Assembly (NCBI RefSeq): GCF_024494645.1 | Contig: NZ_JANHDJ010000007.1 | Span: forward strand, 186,001-250,000 | Origin: Halohasta litorea | GTDB lineage: Archaea; Halobacteriota; Halobacteria; Halobacteriales; Haloferacaceae | DNA: 64,000 nt | Direction of reading: 5' to 3' | Part shown: positions 8,541 to 15,996 of the stretch, in pieces | Numbering within the stretch: position 1 is the first letter of the stretch | Layout: every line of letters starts with the position of its first letter | The notes under the pieces: generated by a model | What the model saw: only the letters and a program-made list of their open reading frames with translations | Databases searched by the model: none | Told to the model about the DNA's origin: nothing | Made by a program: the position numbers and the translations under genes

Positions 8541-8547
8541 TACTTAA
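8541..8547 (+). promoter_or_regulatory. TATA-like element for oapA
   Basis: TACTTAAG lies about 70 nt before the oapA start. Unlike many genes here, the start at 8617 follows a purine-rich GGAGGGG (8600-8605), so a leadered, Shine-Dalgarno-type start is likely. Confidence 0.45.
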
Positions 8548-8616
8548 GTGTGCCCGCGAGTCACGATATGGCAGACGCTCCTCTGTGCGCACGCGTAGCG
8601 GAGGGGTGGGGAGCTC

Positions 8617-9261
8617 ATGATGGGTCTGCTCACAAACTTACGAGACAGTATTTCGCGGGTCACAGACCGGCTGTTCGCCTCCGAGGAGCCGAAGCGGATC
8701 GGCATCTACGGACCACCGAACGCCGGGAAGACGACCCTCGCGAACCGTATCGCACGCGACTGGACCGGCGACGCTATCGGTCCCGAAAGCCACGTTCCAC
8801 ACGAAACACGCCGGGCCCGACGCAAGGAGGACGTCTCCATCGAGCGCAACGGGAAATCGGTCTCCATCGACATCGTCGACACCCCCGGTGTCACCACGAA
8901 GGTCGACTACAAGGAGTTCCTGGACCACGACATGGAGAAGGACGACGCCATCCGTCGCTCCCGAGAGGCGACCGAGGGCGTCGCCGAGGCCATGCACTGG
9001 CTTCGGGAGGACGTCGACGGCGTGATCTACGTACTCGACTCCTCGACCGATCCCTTCACACAGGTCAACACGATGCTGATCGGGATCATCGAGAGCCGCG
9101 AGCTCCCCGTCCTGATCTTCGCCAACAAGACCGACCTCGAAGACTCGGACGTCCAGCGCGTTGCCGATGCCTTCCCCGACCACGAGACGGTCCCGCTGTC
9201 GGCTCTGGAGGGCAACAACATGGACGAAGTATACGACAAGATCGCGGAGTACTTCGGATAA
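8617..9261 (+). CDS. oapA: Era-like GTPase, origin-associated protein OapA
   Basis: Small GTPase of 214 residues with all G motifs: G1 YGPPNAGKTT at 31-40, G3 DTPGVTT at 88-94, G4 NKTD at 170-173 and G5 SALEG at 195-199. The family sits beside haloarchaeal oriC1 and is annotated OapA/Era-like; origin-associated genes have been implicated in origin control, from memory. GGAGGGG precedes ATG 8617, and a second in-frame ATG follows directly. The stop overlaps the oapB start (TAATG), so translation is likely coupled. An overlapping frame that starts earlier is not coding. Confidence 0.92.
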   Translation: MMGLLTNLRDSISRVTDRLFASEEPKRIGIYGPPNAGKTTLANRIARDWTGDAIGPESHVPHETRRARRKEDVSIERNGKSVSIDIVDTPGVTTKVDYKEFLDHDMEKDDAIRRSREATEGVAEAMHWLREDVDGVIYVLDSSTDPFTQVNTMLIGIIESRELPVLIFANKTDLEDSDVQRVADAFPDHETVPLSALEGNNMDEVYDKIAEYFG

Positions 9262-9644
9262 TGCCCGAAACAACCAACTCCGACAACGGCGTCCAGATCG
9301 ACCTCATCAGCGGCTCGCGGATGGCCGGGCTCCGGAGCATGGAGAAGATCCGGCTCATCCTCGATGGGGTCCGGGAGGGCAACATCGTCATCCTCGAAGA
9401 GGGACTCTCACCGGACGAGGAGTCGAAACTCATCGAGGTCACCATGACCGAGATCAGCCCCGACGACTTCTCGGGGATCGAAATCGAGAGCTACCCACGC
9501 GCCGAGACCGCCGACCAGAGCTTCCTGGACAAACTCATGGGCCGGGAATCCACGAAGAAACTCACTGTCATCGGTCCGGCCAACCAGATCGAGACGCTCC
9601 ACAAGGACGAACAGCTCATCAGCGCGCTGGTCTCCCGGAAATAA
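9261..9644 (+). CDS. oapB: OapB/ArvB family protein (DUF2073)
   Basis: A 127-residue protein beginning MPETTNSDNGVQIDLISG, with the conserved SGSRMAGLRSMEKIRLILDG segment (residues about 17-36), matching the archaeal DUF2073/OapB family. The initiator ATG at 9261 shares one base with the oapA stop. The open frame extends upstream through oapA but that part is in the wrong frame for any known product, so the short form is chosen. It is the middle gene of the origin-linked trio; biochemical function is not established from sequence. No TM segment or signal is seen. Confidence 0.9.
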   Translation: MPETTNSDNGVQIDLISGSRMAGLRSMEKIRLILDGVREGNIVILEEGLSPDEESKLIEVTMTEISPDDFSGIEIESYPRAETADQSFLDKLMGRESTKKLTVIGPANQIETLHKDEQLISALVSRK

Positions 9645-9668
9645 CGCCATGACACCAACTATCCACTG

Positions 9669-10340
9669 ATGCCCCACCAGTGTACCAACTGCGGCCACAC
9701 CTTCCCCGACGGCTCCAAGGAGATGCTGTCGGGCTGTCCGGACTGCGGCGGCAACAAGTTCCAGTTCAGACCCGCAGGCTCCAACGCCGACTCCGTCGCC
9801 GACGACGCTGCCGACACCACTGCGTCCTCGAAAGCCGACGCGTCGACTGGAGAATCGGTCACGATCGACCCTGAGACGCCGTCTGCCGGGCGTCAGACAT
9901 CTCCACCGGAAACGGAGGGGGTTGGCGACGGCGAGGTCGCCCAGAACGACGGGGCCGAATCGCCCGCCCAGTCGACCGCCCGCTCCGACGTCGTCTCTTC
10001 GTCGGAGATCACTGCCGCTGGCTCGATGGGCCCACAGTCGACCGCCGACGAGCAGTCGCCCACCGACCAGCCCGCCCCGACCGACCAGCCCGCCCCGACC
10101 GACACACCCGAACCCGACGCCGAAGCGACGGCCGACACGCCGGATGACCCCACCGAGGAGTCCAACCTCGACGAACTCAGAAAGGAACTCAACAACCAGT
10201 TCGAATCCATCCGCATCGTGAGCCCCGGCCAGTACGAACTGAACCTGATGGAGCTCTACGACCGCGACGAGTACATCATCTCGCTCCGTGAGGACGGCCG
10301 GTACGTCATCGAAGTCCCCGACGGGTGGGGCGATTCCTGA
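9669..10340 (+). CDS. oapC: OapC/ArvC family zinc-ribbon protein
   Basis: 223 residues. The N-terminus is a zinc ribbon with Cys5, Cys8, Cys23 and Cys26 (CTNCG ... CPDCG). The middle (about 40-160) is low-complexity Ala/Asp/Thr/Pro including a TDQPAP duplication and is probably disordered. The C-terminal 60 residues form a conserved folded part (ELNNQFESIRIVSPGQYELN). Third member of the origin-linked set, 24 bp after oapB. Zinc ribbon plus flexible linker suggests a nucleic-acid or protein adaptor, which is inference. A short T-rich stretch follows the stop codon. Confidence 0.88.
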   Translation: MPHQCTNCGHTFPDGSKEMLSGCPDCGGNKFQFRPAGSNADSVADDAADTTASSKADASTGESVTIDPETPSAGRQTSPPETEGVGDGEVAQNDGAESPAQSTARSDVVSSSEITAAGSMGPQSTADEQSPTDQPAPTDQPAPTDTPEPDAEATADTPDDPTEESNLDELRKELNNQFESIRIVSPGQYELNLMELYDRDEYIISLREDGRYVIEVPDGWGDS

Positions 10341-10389
10341 CTTCGAACTGATTTTTCAGGCCCAAAATCCGTCGACTGTTTGCTACCCC

Positions 10390-10397
10390 TATTTAAG
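10390..10397 (+). promoter_or_regulatory. TATA box for the lysC leader
   Basis: TATTTAAG lies 25-30 nt before the first ATG of the leader region (10423) and about 150 nt before lysC, predicting a transcript with a leader of roughly 120 nt. Confidence 0.55.
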
Positions 10398-10473
10398 CAC
10401 TCGACGACGTTTCGGTTCTGCGATGCTTCCGGAAGTGAACAACGTTATGCAGCACCCCATGCTATGACCGTCC

Positions 10474-10542
10474 ATGTTTACCACGGACACGGAAGCCTGC
10501 GGCTGTTGCAGTGACGTATCGATCCTTCGGGGGGTCGCCTGA
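10474..10542 (+). CDS. Possible 22-residue leader peptide coupled to lysC
   Basis: An ATG at 10474 opens MFTTDTEACGCCSDVSILRG plus VA and stops at TGA, which overlaps the lysC ATG as TGATG. The peptide contains Cys-Gly-Cys-Cys. Two shorter frames (10423-10467, 14 aa, and 10464-10514, 16 aa) precede it and themselves overlap as ATGA. This chain of short, overlapping frames in the lysC leader suggests translational coupling. There is no stretch of Lys, Thr or Met codons as in a classical attenuator, so its role is open; chance cannot be excluded. Confidence 0.4.
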   Translation: MFTTDTEACGCCSDVSILRGVA

Positions 10543-11720
10543 TGCGCCTCGTCGCCAAGTTCGGCGGGACGAGCCTCGGCAGCGGCGACCGGATCAACCG
10601 CGCGGCGGACTCGATCGCCGCCGCCGTCGACGCGGGCCACCAGATCGCGGTCGTCGCCAGCGCGATGGGCTCGACGACCGATGAACTGCTCGACGAGATC
10701 AACTTCGAGGCCTCGGATGCCGACCGCGCCGAGATCGTCTCGATGGGCGAACGTACCAGCGTCCGGATGCTGAAGGCCGCACTCTCCGCGCGCGGCGTCG
10801 ACGCCCTGTTTCTCGAACCCGGTAGCGACGAGTGGCCGATCATCACCAACGATCTCGGCGAGGTCGACGCCGAGTCGACCAAACGCCGTGCCGCGGAACT
10901 CGCGGGGGACCTCGACGGCGTCGTCCCGGTCATCACGGGCTTTCTCGCACAGAACGAAGACGGCGAGATCACCACGCTGGGCCGCGGTGGGAGCGATACG
11001 ACTGCCGTTATGCTGGGCAACTACATGAACGCCGACGAGGTCGTCATTGTCACCGACGTCGAGGGCGTCATGACCGGCGACCCACGCGTCGTCGAGGGCG
11101 CGCGCAACGTCGGCCGGATTTCGGTCGACGAACTCCGGAACCTCTCGTTCCGCGGCGCTGAGGTCGTCGCGCCGAGCGCGCTCTCCTACAAGGACGAACA
11201 CCTCGGCGTGCGGGTCGTCCACTACCAGCACGGCGACCTGCTTACGGGCGGCACCCAGATCGAAGGGGAGTTCCAGAACCTCATCGATATGCAGGAAGAG
11301 CCGCTGGCCTGTCTGACGGTCGCCGGACGGGCGATCCGCAACAGCCCCGGCATCCTCGCGGATCTCTCACAATCGCTGCGGTCCGCCGATATCAACATCG
11401 ATGCGGTCGCCAGCGGGATGGACTCGATCACGTTCTACATCAACGAGGCTCGCGCGGAGAAGGCCGAAGCCGTCCTCCACGAGGAGGTCGTCAGCGGCAC
11501 GACGCTGTCGAGTGTAACCGTTGAGGACGGCGTCGCCGTCATCCGTGTCACCGGCGGCGAGCTCCCGAACCGGCCGGGGGTCGTCCAGGAGATCCTCACG
11601 CCGATCGCCGACGCCGGGATCAACCTCCAGGACGTCATCACCAGCGCCACATCCGTCGCGCTGTTCGTCGACTGGGACGACCGCGAGGACACCCTCGAAA
11701 TCGTCCAGGACCACGTCTGA
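10542..11720 (+). CDS. lysC: Aspartate kinase
   Basis: First step of the aspartate-family amino acids (Lys, Thr, Met). The 392-residue protein starts MRLVAKFGGTSLGSG, the amino-acid-kinase signature, followed by VVASAMGSTTDELL and GRGGSDTTAVML. Two C-terminal ACT domains begin near residue 265 (LTVAGRAIRNSPGI and VIRVTGGELPNRPGV), the usual site of feedback control by lysine or threonine. It runs away from the origin after oapC and ends 24 bp from a convergent metallophosphoesterase. The start overlaps the stop of a short upstream frame. Confidence 0.95.
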   Translation: MRLVAKFGGTSLGSGDRINRAADSIAAAVDAGHQIAVVASAMGSTTDELLDEINFEASDADRAEIVSMGERTSVRMLKAALSARGVDALFLEPGSDEWPIITNDLGEVDAESTKRRAAELAGDLDGVVPVITGFLAQNEDGEITTLGRGGSDTTAVMLGNYMNADEVVIVTDVEGVMTGDPRVVEGARNVGRISVDELRNLSFRGAEVVAPSALSYKDEHLGVRVVHYQHGDLLTGGTQIEGEFQNLIDMQEEPLACLTVAGRAIRNSPGILADLSQSLRSADINIDAVASGMDSITFYINEARAEKAEAVLHEEVVSGTTLSSVTVEDGVAVIRVTGGELPNRPGVVQEILTPIADAGINLQDVITSATSVALFVDWDDREDTLEIVQDHV

Positions 11721-11744
11721 GCTGGATTTTCCGTATTTAACCCA

Positions 11745-12425
11745 CTAGTTTCCGGATTGCAGCCGCGTCCCGATCGACTTCGGCAAACCGGCGGCCTCGA
11801 CGGCCTCGATCACGCGGTCGATGTCGTACTCGACCCGCTGCAGGTCGACCGTCGGCGCGCTGTCTTCGTCGTCCACGTCGAGTTCGACCACCGCGAACGC
11901 CGCCCGCCGGTCGCCGTCGCGTGGCTGGCCGACGCTGCCTGGATTCAGGACGACCCCGTCGCCGAACTGTCGCGAGTCCTGGACGTGCGTATGGCCCATG
12001 ATGACCACCTCGACCCCCTCGCCGAGCATCGACGCCGAGAACTCCCGCGGGTAGGTGTAGCGGTCGGGATCGTCGGGGTGGCCGTGGACCACGTGAATCC
12101 GCCCGTCGGCGACGAACTGCTCGGTCGGCAGCGACCGGAGCCACTCCATGTCAGCGTCGCCCAACTGCTCGCGGGCGTACCGGACTCCGGCTTTCGCCAT
12201 CGAATTGAACCGCTCACCGCCGTCGAAGGCGACCGCCCGGTCGTGGTTCCCCCGCACGGTCACCGCGCCCAACTCACGCACCCGGTCGATACACGCGGCG
12301 GGCCATGGGTTGTAGCCCACCACGTCGCCCGCACAGAGCAGCCGGTCGACGGCTGGCATTGCCTCGCACACTGTCTCGAAGGCGGGTAGATTACCGTGAA
12401 TATCCGAAATGATACCGAAGCGCAT
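11745..12425 (-). CDS. MJ0936/YfcE-type metallophosphoesterase
   Basis: Calcineurin-like phosphoesterase, 226 residues from MRFGIISDIHGN. Metal-binding motifs appear in order: SDIHGN at the start, CAGDVVGYNPWP near 35, VRGNHDRA near 62, VHGHPDD near 125 and MGHTHVQD near 155, then LNPGSVGQPRD. Members are Mn/Ni-dependent phosphodiesterases, often with unknown cellular substrate. An ATG eight codons upstream is possible, but family alignment favours 12425. It stands alone between lysC (convergent) and the sugar operon, with a tandem 20 bp repeat just upstream. Confidence 0.88.
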   Translation of the reverse strand: MRFGIISDIHGNLPAFETVCEAMPAVDRLLCAGDVVGYNPWPAACIDRVRELGAVTVRGNHDRAVAFDGGERFNSMAKAGVRYAREQLGDADMEWLRSLPTEQFVADGRIHVVHGHPDDPDRYTYPREFSASMLGEGVEVVIMGHTHVQDSRQFGDGVVLNPGSVGQPRDGDRRAAFAVVELDVDDEDSAPTVDLQRVEYDIDRVIEAVEAAGLPKSIGTRLQSGN

Positions 12426-12460
12426 ACCATCGCTTCGGTCGAGGGACAAAAATCCGTTTG

Positions 12461-12500
12461 GGAGCAGTAGGCGTTTTCAGGGAGCGGTAGGCGTTTTCAA
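12461..12500. repeat. Tandem 20 bp near-perfect duplication
   Basis: Units GGAGCAGTAGGCGTTTTCAG (12461-12480) and GGAGCGGTAGGCGTTTTCAA (12481-12500) differ at two positions. They lie 36-75 nt upstream of the metallophosphoesterase start and downstream of the GH68 stop, so they could be promoter-linked. Confidence 0.75.
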
Positions 12501-12543
12501 AAGGAGTGTGGTGATCGGCGGTCGCGTAGTGGTGGTCGCTCGC

Positions 12544-13866
12544 CTACCAGAACGGACCGTCCTCCCGCCGCGAGGCCGTCCGGGTCAACCCCGGCTCGGG
12601 ATCGAGTTCCCCGGCCGGAAGGCTCCAGTCCTCATCAAGCGGCGGCAGCGTCTCGGCCTCGCTCGGGATCGCCCAGTGGTCGAGCGTCCCGTGAATCCAC
12701 GTCTCCTCGCCGTCGACGGCCAGCCGAAGCGTCGGCGTCAGCGTCCCGGCAAACCGTTTTCGCTGCTCTGGCCCCGACAGCGCCGCGAGCTCGCCGATCG
12801 TGACCCCCTCGAAGTCGGGATAGTTGCAAAAGCCACTCACGAGCAGCTCCTCGCCGTGGCCGATCGCCAGCCACGAGTAGGCTTGGAACGGCGCGCTCGC
12901 CGGGTTCGTCACAACTAACCCCGACTCGTTCAGCGGCCGATACTCGCCGTCCAGCGAGTCGGCAACGAACCCGTAGAGGGCGTCGTATCCCGAGAGTCCG
13001 GGCGCGAAGGTGTCGACGTGGCTGGAGACAAAGAGGTAGTAGCGACCCTCGCGGTGGACGATATGAGGCCGTTCGATCTCCTGGTTCACACAGACGCTAT
13101 CGAAGATCGGCGGCCGGAACTCCCACTCCAAGGGATCGCCCGACGGCGAGACCGCCAGGCCGACACAGCCGTTAAACGCCTGCTGATCGGTGTCACCGCC
13201 GCAGTCGTCGGCCGCCGGGGGCGTATTCGACTCGAAGACGAGGTGTGTCCGGCCGGTCTCGGGGTCCTCGAAGAACCACGGATCACGGAACGTGTAGGTC
13301 ATCTCGCCCGACTGGGCCTGCGTTTCGTACCACTCGCCGTCGGGCTCCAGGAGGACCTCGTGGCTCCACGGCCCCTCGATCGTCAACTCGCCGTCGTCCG
13401 TCTCAAGGGTCCCGCCGTGGCCGACGGCGAGCCGCTGGGTGTAGGTCAGCTCCTCGGTGTCGGCGTCACCCGCGGCCGTATAAAAGAAATACAGATCGCC
13501 GTCGTCGTACAGCGCCGAGCCCGCCCACTGCCGGGTACCGAGGGCGTCGTCGCCGAAGACGGGCCCGCGGTCGGTCCACTCTCGGCCGTCGCGCGAGACG
13601 AAATACCGGTGTTCGGCGATGTCGTGGCGCTCGCCCGGCGTCACGTCGGCCGGAGCCGTCAGCGAGATCAGCACCTGCCAGCCGTCGACGGTGGCGATCT
13701 CGCCGCTCCGGGTGCGGAGTGGCCATGTATCCCAGACGTGGTGATCCGGTGCCGGATCGCTCTCCGGCAGTCCGGCCGGGGGTGCGACCGTCCCCTCGGT
13801 TCGCTCGATCCGGTCGGCCCGCGCGCGGCTCCACCGGCTCCACTGGCCGGCGTTCGTCTCTCTCAT
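12544..13866 (-). CDS. GH68 beta-fructofuranosidase/levansucrase-family enzyme, no signal peptide
   Basis: 440 residues of glycoside hydrolase family 68. The three catalytic carboxylates are recognisable: nucleophile Asp46 in VWDTWPL, transition-state stabiliser Asp195 in TFRDPWFF, and acid/base Glu265 in NQEIERPH. GH68 enzymes cleave sucrose and may transfer fructose to make levan. No Sec or Tat signal or TM segment is present, so it should act in the cytosol, which favours hydrolysis of imported sucrose or another fructoside. The ATG at 13866 overlaps the sugar kinase stop by 4 nt (ATGA). A longer open frame reaching 14661 is a frame shadow of the kinase gene. Last gene of the sugar operon. 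Confidence 0.9.
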   Translation of the reverse strand: MRETNAGQWSRWSRARADRIERTEGTVAPPAGLPESDPAPDHHVWDTWPLRTRSGEIATVDGWQVLISLTAPADVTPGERHDIAEHRYFVSRDGREWTDRGPVFGDDALGTRQWAGSALYDDGDLYFFYTAAGDADTEELTYTQRLAVGHGGTLETDDGELTIEGPWSHEVLLEPDGEWYETQAQSGEMTYTFRDPWFFEDPETGRTHLVFESNTPPAADDCGGDTDQQAFNGCVGLAVSPSGDPLEWEFRPPIFDSVCVNQEIERPHIVHREGRYYLFVSSHVDTFAPGLSGYDALYGFVADSLDGEYRPLNESGLVVTNPASAPFQAYSWLAIGHGEELLVSGFCNYPDFEGVTIGELAALSGPEQRKRFAGTLTPTLRLAVDGEETWIHGTLDHWAIPSEAETLPPLDEDWSLPAGELDPEPGLTRTASRREDGPFW

Positions 13867-14822
13867 TGCTCCTCCATCAGCCGGTCGACGGCCGCTCGAT
13901 CGGGCAGCGCGGTCATCGCCCCGCCCTCGGTTGTGGCGAGCGCGGCGACGGCGTTGGCCAAGGCGAGCGTCTCGCTCGGCTCGCGGCCTTCGACGAGAGC
14001 CGCAATCGCGCCCGCGAGGAACGCGTCGCCAGCGCCGGTGGTGTCGACGGCGTCGATCTCGTAGCCCGCGTGGTGCCACTCGCCGTCTCCCCACGCCGAC
14101 TCGCTTCCGGCGACCGCTCGTGCGCCCGCCGTCCCCTCCGTGAGCAGGACGATCTCCGGGCCTTTTTGAAGGAGTCGCTCGGCGAACCCGCCGCCGCCCG
14201 CGTCGATTGCGGTCGGCTCGAAGTCCTCGTGGGTCGCTTTGAGCACGTCGGTCCGCCGCAACATCCGTTCGAGCGTTAGGGTCATATCGTCGGATTCGGC
14301 CCACAGCTCCGGCCGGGTGTTGGGATCGAAGACGATCCGACAGCCCGCCGTCTGGGCTCGCTCGACCAGCTCGAAGGTCGCCGACCGTGAGGGTTCGGCC
14401 GACAGCGTGACGCCGCCGACGACCAGCCAGTCGACCGCCGACAGCGTCGCGGTGTCGACCACGTCGGTCTGCAGGACGGTATCGGCGGTCCGCTCGCGGT
14501 AGAAACTGAACTCCCGGTCGGCGTCGTCGCCGTGGCTGACAAACGCCAGCGCCGTCGAGTTGTCGACGCGGGTGACGAACTCCTCGGGGAGTCCCTCGCT
14601 TGTAAGGCGGTTTGCGAGGAACTCGCCGAACGGGTCGGTCGACAGGGTCGTACACAGCCACGGCGTCTCCTCCAAGCGGGCCAGCCCCACCGCGACGTTC
14701 GCGGGCGCACCGCCCGCCCGCCGGTCGAACGTCTCGACCCCTGCAAGGGGCCCTGTCGAATCGGGAATGAAATCGACCAACATCTCACCGGCGACCAGTA
14801 CCGATGGCTGGGATTCAGTCAT
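13863..14822 (-). CDS. PfkB-family sugar kinase, probably fructokinase
   Basis: 319 residues from MTESQPSVLVAGEMLVDF. Ribokinase/PfkB signature 1 is seen in GGAPANVAVGLARLE and signature 2 in DTTGAGDAFLAG near residue 265, with the catalytic Asp in GAGD. Its position between a GH68 enzyme and a sugar ABC transporter suggests phosphorylation of fructose after cleavage; substrate is inferred. The start chosen overlaps the ATPase stop by 8 nt, and 28 additional upstream codons lie inside the ATPase gene and are rejected. Cytosolic. Confidence 0.88.
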   Translation of the reverse strand: MTESQPSVLVAGEMLVDFIPDSTGPLAGVETFDRRAGGAPANVAVGLARLEETPWLCTTLSTDPFGEFLANRLTSEGLPEEFVTRVDNSTALAFVSHGDDADREFSFYRERTADTVLQTDVVDTATLSAVDWLVVGGVTLSAEPSRSATFELVERAQTAGCRIVFDPNTRPELWAESDDMTLTLERMLRRTDVLKATHEDFEPTAIDAGGGGFAERLLQKGPEIVLLTEGTAGARAVAGSESAWGDGEWHHAGYEIDAVDTTGAGDAFLAGAIAALVEGREPSETLALANAVAALATTEGGAMTALPDRAAVDRLMEEQ

Positions 14823-15996
14823 CGGCACTGGCTGGGGTGTCCTCAGTTGCGTCGACGCCTGCCGGTTCGGCGAGCCCGTGGGCGATCGCCACCTCGCTGT
14901 CGGCATCGAACAGGTGGAGGTTCGATTTGTCGAGGGCCACCGACAGCGGTTGGTCCTCGCCGATGTCGGCGGCGGGGCCGACGCTCATCAGGAGCTGTCC
15001 GGCCGCATCGGGGTCCTCCATGTCGACGGTCGCCGACTGATCGGTGACGAGGTAGACGAAGATCTCCTTGCCCATTGGCTCGGTGACGTCGGTGTAGGTG
15101 TCGATGGAGTCGGTCACGTCGCCGGTCGCGGTCTCGGTCGGCAGGACGTGTTCGGGCCGTACGCCGAGGACGACCTGCTGGCCGACCGTGGCGTCGACCG
15201 CACTGGGGTCGAACTCGACGTCGATGTAGCCCGCATCCGCCTCGAAGCCGTCGTCCGTGATCTCGCCCTCGATGAAGTTCATCGCGGGCGAGCCGATGAA
15301 GCCCGCCACGAAGAGATTGGCTGGCTCGTTGTAGCACTCCAGGGGCGGCGCGAACTGCTGGAGATCACCGTCGTTGATGACGGCGATCCGGTCGGACATC
15401 GTCATCGCCTGTGCCTGATCGTGGGTGACGTAGACGATGGTGGTGTCGAGTTCGTCGTGAATCCGCTGGAGCTGGGTCCGCATGTGAACCCGCAACTCGG
15501 CGTCGAGGTTCGCCAGCGGCTCGTCCATCAGGAACGCATCGGGTTGCCGGACGATGGCGCGGGCGATGGCGACGCGCTGTCGCTGCCCGCCGGACATCTC
15601 GCTGGGCATCCGGTCCAACATTCCGTTGAGCTGGACCGTCTCGGCGGCCTTCTCGACGCGCTTGTCGATCTCCTCCTTCTCGAACTTGCGGAGCTGCAGC
15701 CCGAAGGAGATGTTGTCGTAGACGTCCTTGTGTGGGAACAGCGCGATGTTCTGGAACACCATCGCGATCCCCCGATCCTTTGGCGGAAGTTTCGTCACGT
15801 CCCGGTCGCCGATCGAGACCGTCCCCGAGGTGGGTTTGGTGAGTCCCGCGATCGTTTCGATCGTTGTCGACTTCCCACAGCCCGAGGGGCCGACGAGCGT
15901 GACGAACTCGCCGTCCTGGATGTCGAGGTTGAGGTCTTCGATTGCGATGTCGTTGCCGTACTCCTTTCTGATGTGTTCGAGTTCGATGGTTGCCAT
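14815..15996 (-). CDS. Sugar ABC transporter ATPase (MalK/UgpC type)
   Basis: 393-residue nucleotide-binding subunit. Walker A GPSGCGKST at 36-44, ABC signature MSGGQRQRVA near 134, Walker B FLMDEPLANLD near 156, followed by the H-loop THDQAQAM. A C-terminal TOBE-like regulatory domain (about 240-370) is typical of carbohydrate importers of the CUT1 class. It energises the two permeases encoded immediately upstream; its ATG shares one base with the preceding stop codon. The acidic tail is longer than in bacterial MalK. Confidence 0.94.
   Translation of the reverse strand: MATIELEHIRKEYGNDIAIEDLNLDIQDGEFVTLVGPSGCGKSTTIETIAGLTKPTSGTVSIGDRDVTKLPPKDRGIAMVFQNIALFPHKDVYDNISFGLQLRKFEKEEIDKRVEKAAETVQLNGMLDRMPSEMSGGQRQRVAIARAIVRQPDAFLMDEPLANLDAELRVHMRTQLQRIHDELDTTIVYVTHDQAQAMTMSDRIAVINDGDLQQFAPPLECYNEPANLFVAGFIGSPAMNFIEGEITDDGFEADAGYIDVEFDPSAVDATVGQQVVLGVRPEHVLPTETATGDVTDSIDTYTDVTEPMGKEIFVYLVTDQSATVDMEDPDAAGQLLMSVGPAADIGEDQPLSVALDKSNLHLFDADSEVAIAHGLAEPAGVDATEDTPASADD

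Larger units (their letters stand above)
7457..8616. other. oriC1: Chromosomal replication origin (oriC1-type)
   Basis: A 1.16 kb gene-free region between divergent orc1 and oapA. It holds three ORB-like elements, two of them inverted around an AT-rich unwinding stretch, long G-strings, a 3 x 20 bp tandem repeat, a degenerate 23 bp repeat series and a cluster of seven CTAG sites. Gene order on both sides (polD1-sec11-orc1 and oapA-oapB-oapC-lysC) matches the oriC1 locus of known haloarchaea. The short open frames inside are low-complexity and do not look coding. Activity is inferred from structure. Confidence 0.93.

Noticed and set aside
8550-9644. 364-codon plus-strand frame spanning oapA and oapB
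   Set aside because: Only the last 127 codons match a known family (OapB). The first part is out of frame with the GTPase and is Arg/Pro-rich shadow sequence.
12544-14661. A single open frame of 705 codons on the minus strand
   Set aside because: Its upstream third is a frame shadow of the PfkB kinase gene. GH68 homology starts near 13866, where an ATG overlaps the kinase stop.
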